From assembly GCA_020057015.1 (NCBI GenBank), contig JAGVGS010000189.1, positions 1 through 5,168 of the forward strand: 5,168 nucleotides of DNA, in the 5' to 3' direction. Origin of the DNA: Candidatus Omnitrophota bacterium. GTDB lineage: Bacteria; Omnitrophota; Gorgyraeia; Aquiviventales; Aquiviventaceae. Numbering within the stretch: the stretch's first letter is position 1; every line of letters starts with the position of its first letter. The position numbers and the translations under genes are program-made. Below, piece by piece: positions 4,628-5,168 of this stretch. Below the pieces are notes generated by a model, which had not been told where the DNA came from, ran no database searches, and was given only the letters and a program-made list of their open reading frames with translations.

Positions 4628-5168
4628 GGGGCCTGCACGCGGGGTCCTTGCAACAGCGGCTTCAGGAATTGGCCGGTCCATGATCCCGGGGTCGCCGCGA
4701 CCTCTTCCGGCGTGCCGCAGGCCACCAGTTGCCCGCCGCCGGCGCCGCCCTCAGGCCCCAGGTCGATGAGATAATCCGCAGTTTTGATGACCTCGAGGTT
4801 GTGTTCGATCACGATGACGGTGTTGCCATGATCCACGAGCTGATGCAGCACTCCGAGCAACCGTTCGATATCTGCAAAGTGCAGGCCGGTGGTGGGCTCA
4901 TCCAGCAGATACAGCGTCCGGCCGGTGGCGCGGCGCGAGAGCTCTTTGGAGAGCTTGATCCGCTGCGCCTCCCCACCCGAGAGCGTCGTGGCCGACTGCC
5001 CCAGCTCCAGATAGTCCAGTCCGACGTCCTTGATGGTGGCCAACTTCTGGGCGATCGCCGGCACCGCCTGAAACACCTCCAGCGCCTCTTCCACGGTCAT
5101 GCCAAGCACGTCGGCGATGGAGCGGCCCTTATAGGCGACCTCCAGCGTTTGCTCGTTGAACCGCTGCC
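4624..5168 (-). CDS. uvrA: UvrA excinuclease ABC subunit A, C-terminal part (5' end outside window)
   Basis: This is the last 180 residues of UvrA, the DNA-damage sensor ATPase of UvrABC nucleotide excision repair, which acts in the cytoplasm on DNA. The frame is open to the window edge (first full codon at 5166), beginning QRFNEQTLEVAYKGRSIADVLGMTVEEAL, which matches the conserved stretch before the second ABC ATPase core. In order it shows the ABC signature LSGGEAQRIKL, the Walker B region LYLLDEPTTGLH and the H-loop VIVIEHN, then the usual LGPEGG and GTPEEVA tail. The second Walker A lies upstream, outside the window. The stop TGA (4626-4624) overlaps the ATG of the next gene by 4 bp, so the two are probably translationally coupled. 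The identification is secure; only the N-terminal portion is unseen. Confidence 0.97.
   Translation of the reverse strand, partial: QRFNEQTLEVAYKGRSIADVLGMTVEEALEVFQAVPAIAQKLATIKDVGLDYLELGQSATTLSGGEAQRIKLSKELSRRATGRTLYLLDEPTTGLHFADIERLLGVLHQLVDHGNTVIVIEHNLEVIKTADYLIDLGPEGGAGGGQLVACGTPEEVAATPGSWTGQFLKPLLQGPRVQAP

Noticed and set aside
4628..4681. Upstream start of the TPR protein at 4681
   Set aside because: It would bury the signal peptide behind 18 extra residues and overlap uvrA by 58 bp; ATG 4627 gives a 4-bp overlap and a proper signal peptide.

Overview
The window is a compact, GC-rich bacterial segment in which every convincing gene lies on the minus strand, so it reads from high to low coordinates. 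It looks like a diderm bacterium: there is a long secreted TPR protein, a set of type IV pilin-like proteins and an RNA element matching the cyclic di-GMP-I (GEMM-I) riboswitch. I cannot assign a species. The pilin style (short mature region, 'LRAIYAGERVY' after the helix) and gene mix would fit candidate phyla such as Omnitrophota, or a deltaproteobacterial or Nitrospirota lineage, but that is a weak inference.

Unit 1 (5168 to 2172) starts inside uvrA, of which only the C-terminal 180 residues are present. It continues without a gap into a 702-residue exported TPR protein whose ATG overlaps the uvrA stop by 4 bp, and then into cutA. A six-codon reading frame with a good Shine-Dalgarno sits between the TPR gene and cutA and overlaps the cutA start as ATGA.

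Spacer (2171 to 1862, about 310 bp) is the most interesting part. Read on the minus strand it holds, in order: a sigma70-like promoter whose -35 box overlaps the cutA stop codon; a near-canonical c-di-GMP-I riboswitch aptamer (2136-2057); an 11-bp intrinsic terminator hairpin (2004-1976); a possible second promoter downstream of that terminator; and a 16-codon leader ORF with a strong ribosome binding site whose stop overlaps the first pilin gene as ATGA. The octamer GGCATACT occurs three times in this spacer.

Unit 2 (1861 to beyond position 1) is a tightly overlapping cluster of four prepilin-like genes: a PilX/GspK-like protein without Glu5, a PilA/PilE-like pilin, a PilV-like protein with a cysteine-rich tail, and a PilW-like protein that runs off the window edge. 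The overlaps (1, 1 and 4 bp) suggest coupled translation of a minor-pilin set that would prime or cap a type IV pilus or related pseudopilus. The riboswitch plus terminator predicts that intracellular c-di-GMP controls whether this pilin operon is transcribed. No RNA genes other than the riboswitch, no mobile elements and no CRISPR arrays were seen.
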